NCBI GenBank assembly: GCA_018398815.1
Contig: JAFLJL010014718.1
Span: 20,001-37,500, forward strand
Origin: Conus ventricosus
Lineage: Eukaryota; Mollusca; Gastropoda; Neogastropoda; Conidae
DNA: 17,500 nucleotides
Reading direction: 5' to 3'
The number at the start of each line of letters is the position of its first letter. The first letter of the stretch is position 1. Shown here piece by piece: positions 17,484 through 17,500 of this stretch. The position numbers were made by a program, and so were the translations under genes. The notes beneath the pieces are model-generated. The model worked only from the letters and a program-made list of their open reading frames with translations. It searched no databases and was not told the origin of the DNA.

Positions 17484-17500
17484 GTTGGTCGTTAGCTCAG
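17484..17500 (+). tRNA. Possible 5' start of a tRNA or tRNA-derived SINE, cut by the window edge
   Basis: The final bases, TTGGTCGTTAGCTCAG, contain TAGCTCAG, the beginning of a tRNA D-arm and internal A box (TRGCNNAGYNNGG). The rest lies outside the window, so neither fold nor anticodon can be checked. Confidence 0.3.

Overview
The window looks like nuclear DNA of an invertebrate animal, most likely a mollusc (a gastropod would fit). Reasons: no dense prokaryote-like coding, very many (CA/GT)n and (CT/GA)n microsatellites, eukaryotic-type splice signals, and a stack of APE-type non-LTR retrotransposons (LINEs) with molluscan-looking protein motifs and AATAAA plus short-repeat 3' tails. The species assignment is inference; no host gene can be named.

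Layout. 1-1190: clean, moderately GC-rich sequence with a (GT)27 array and one plausible host exon (420-1183) between a good splice acceptor and a GTAAGT donor. 1190-2990: noisy C/A-rich sequence, then large interrupted CA, GA and CT arrays. 2993-3107: a severely 5'-truncated LINE tail with (TTGTC) repeats. About 3190-10195: LINE-A, a nearly full-length, heavily broken element. Its ORF1 has a Thr/Pro 13-residue repeat, a coiled coil and an SGNH-esterase-like domain; its ORF2 has an APE endonuclease and a reverse transcriptase; a (GT)n-bearing 3' UTR follows. 10196-10735: a 540-bp pyrimidine array punctuated by TATAAA boxes. 10736-11956: a second, much cleaner copy of the LINE-A 3' end. 11985-14990: LINE-B, a different family. 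Its ORF1 begins with a 2A-like ribosome-skipping motif and continues as an L1-ORF1p-like protein; its ORF2 keeps the endonuclease and the C-terminal zinc-binding end but has lost the reverse transcriptase. 14991-17330: compound CT/CA/CG arrays and AT-rich DNA with no gene found. The last bases may be the start of a tRNA or tRNA-derived SINE.

Two points stand out. First, four LINE 3' ends, all on the + strand, run directly into (CT/TC)n tracts, and LINE-B has such a tract on both sides. This suggests insertion into, or creation of, CT microsatellites. Second, about 1190-10700 shows a homopolymer-smoothing error signature that can be seen by comparing the two LINE-A copies. This block of about 9.5 kb may come from one uncorrected long read, and the LINE-A 3' duplication may be an assembly overlap. 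All LINE ORFs here are interrupted, so nothing in the window is likely to be an active element as written.
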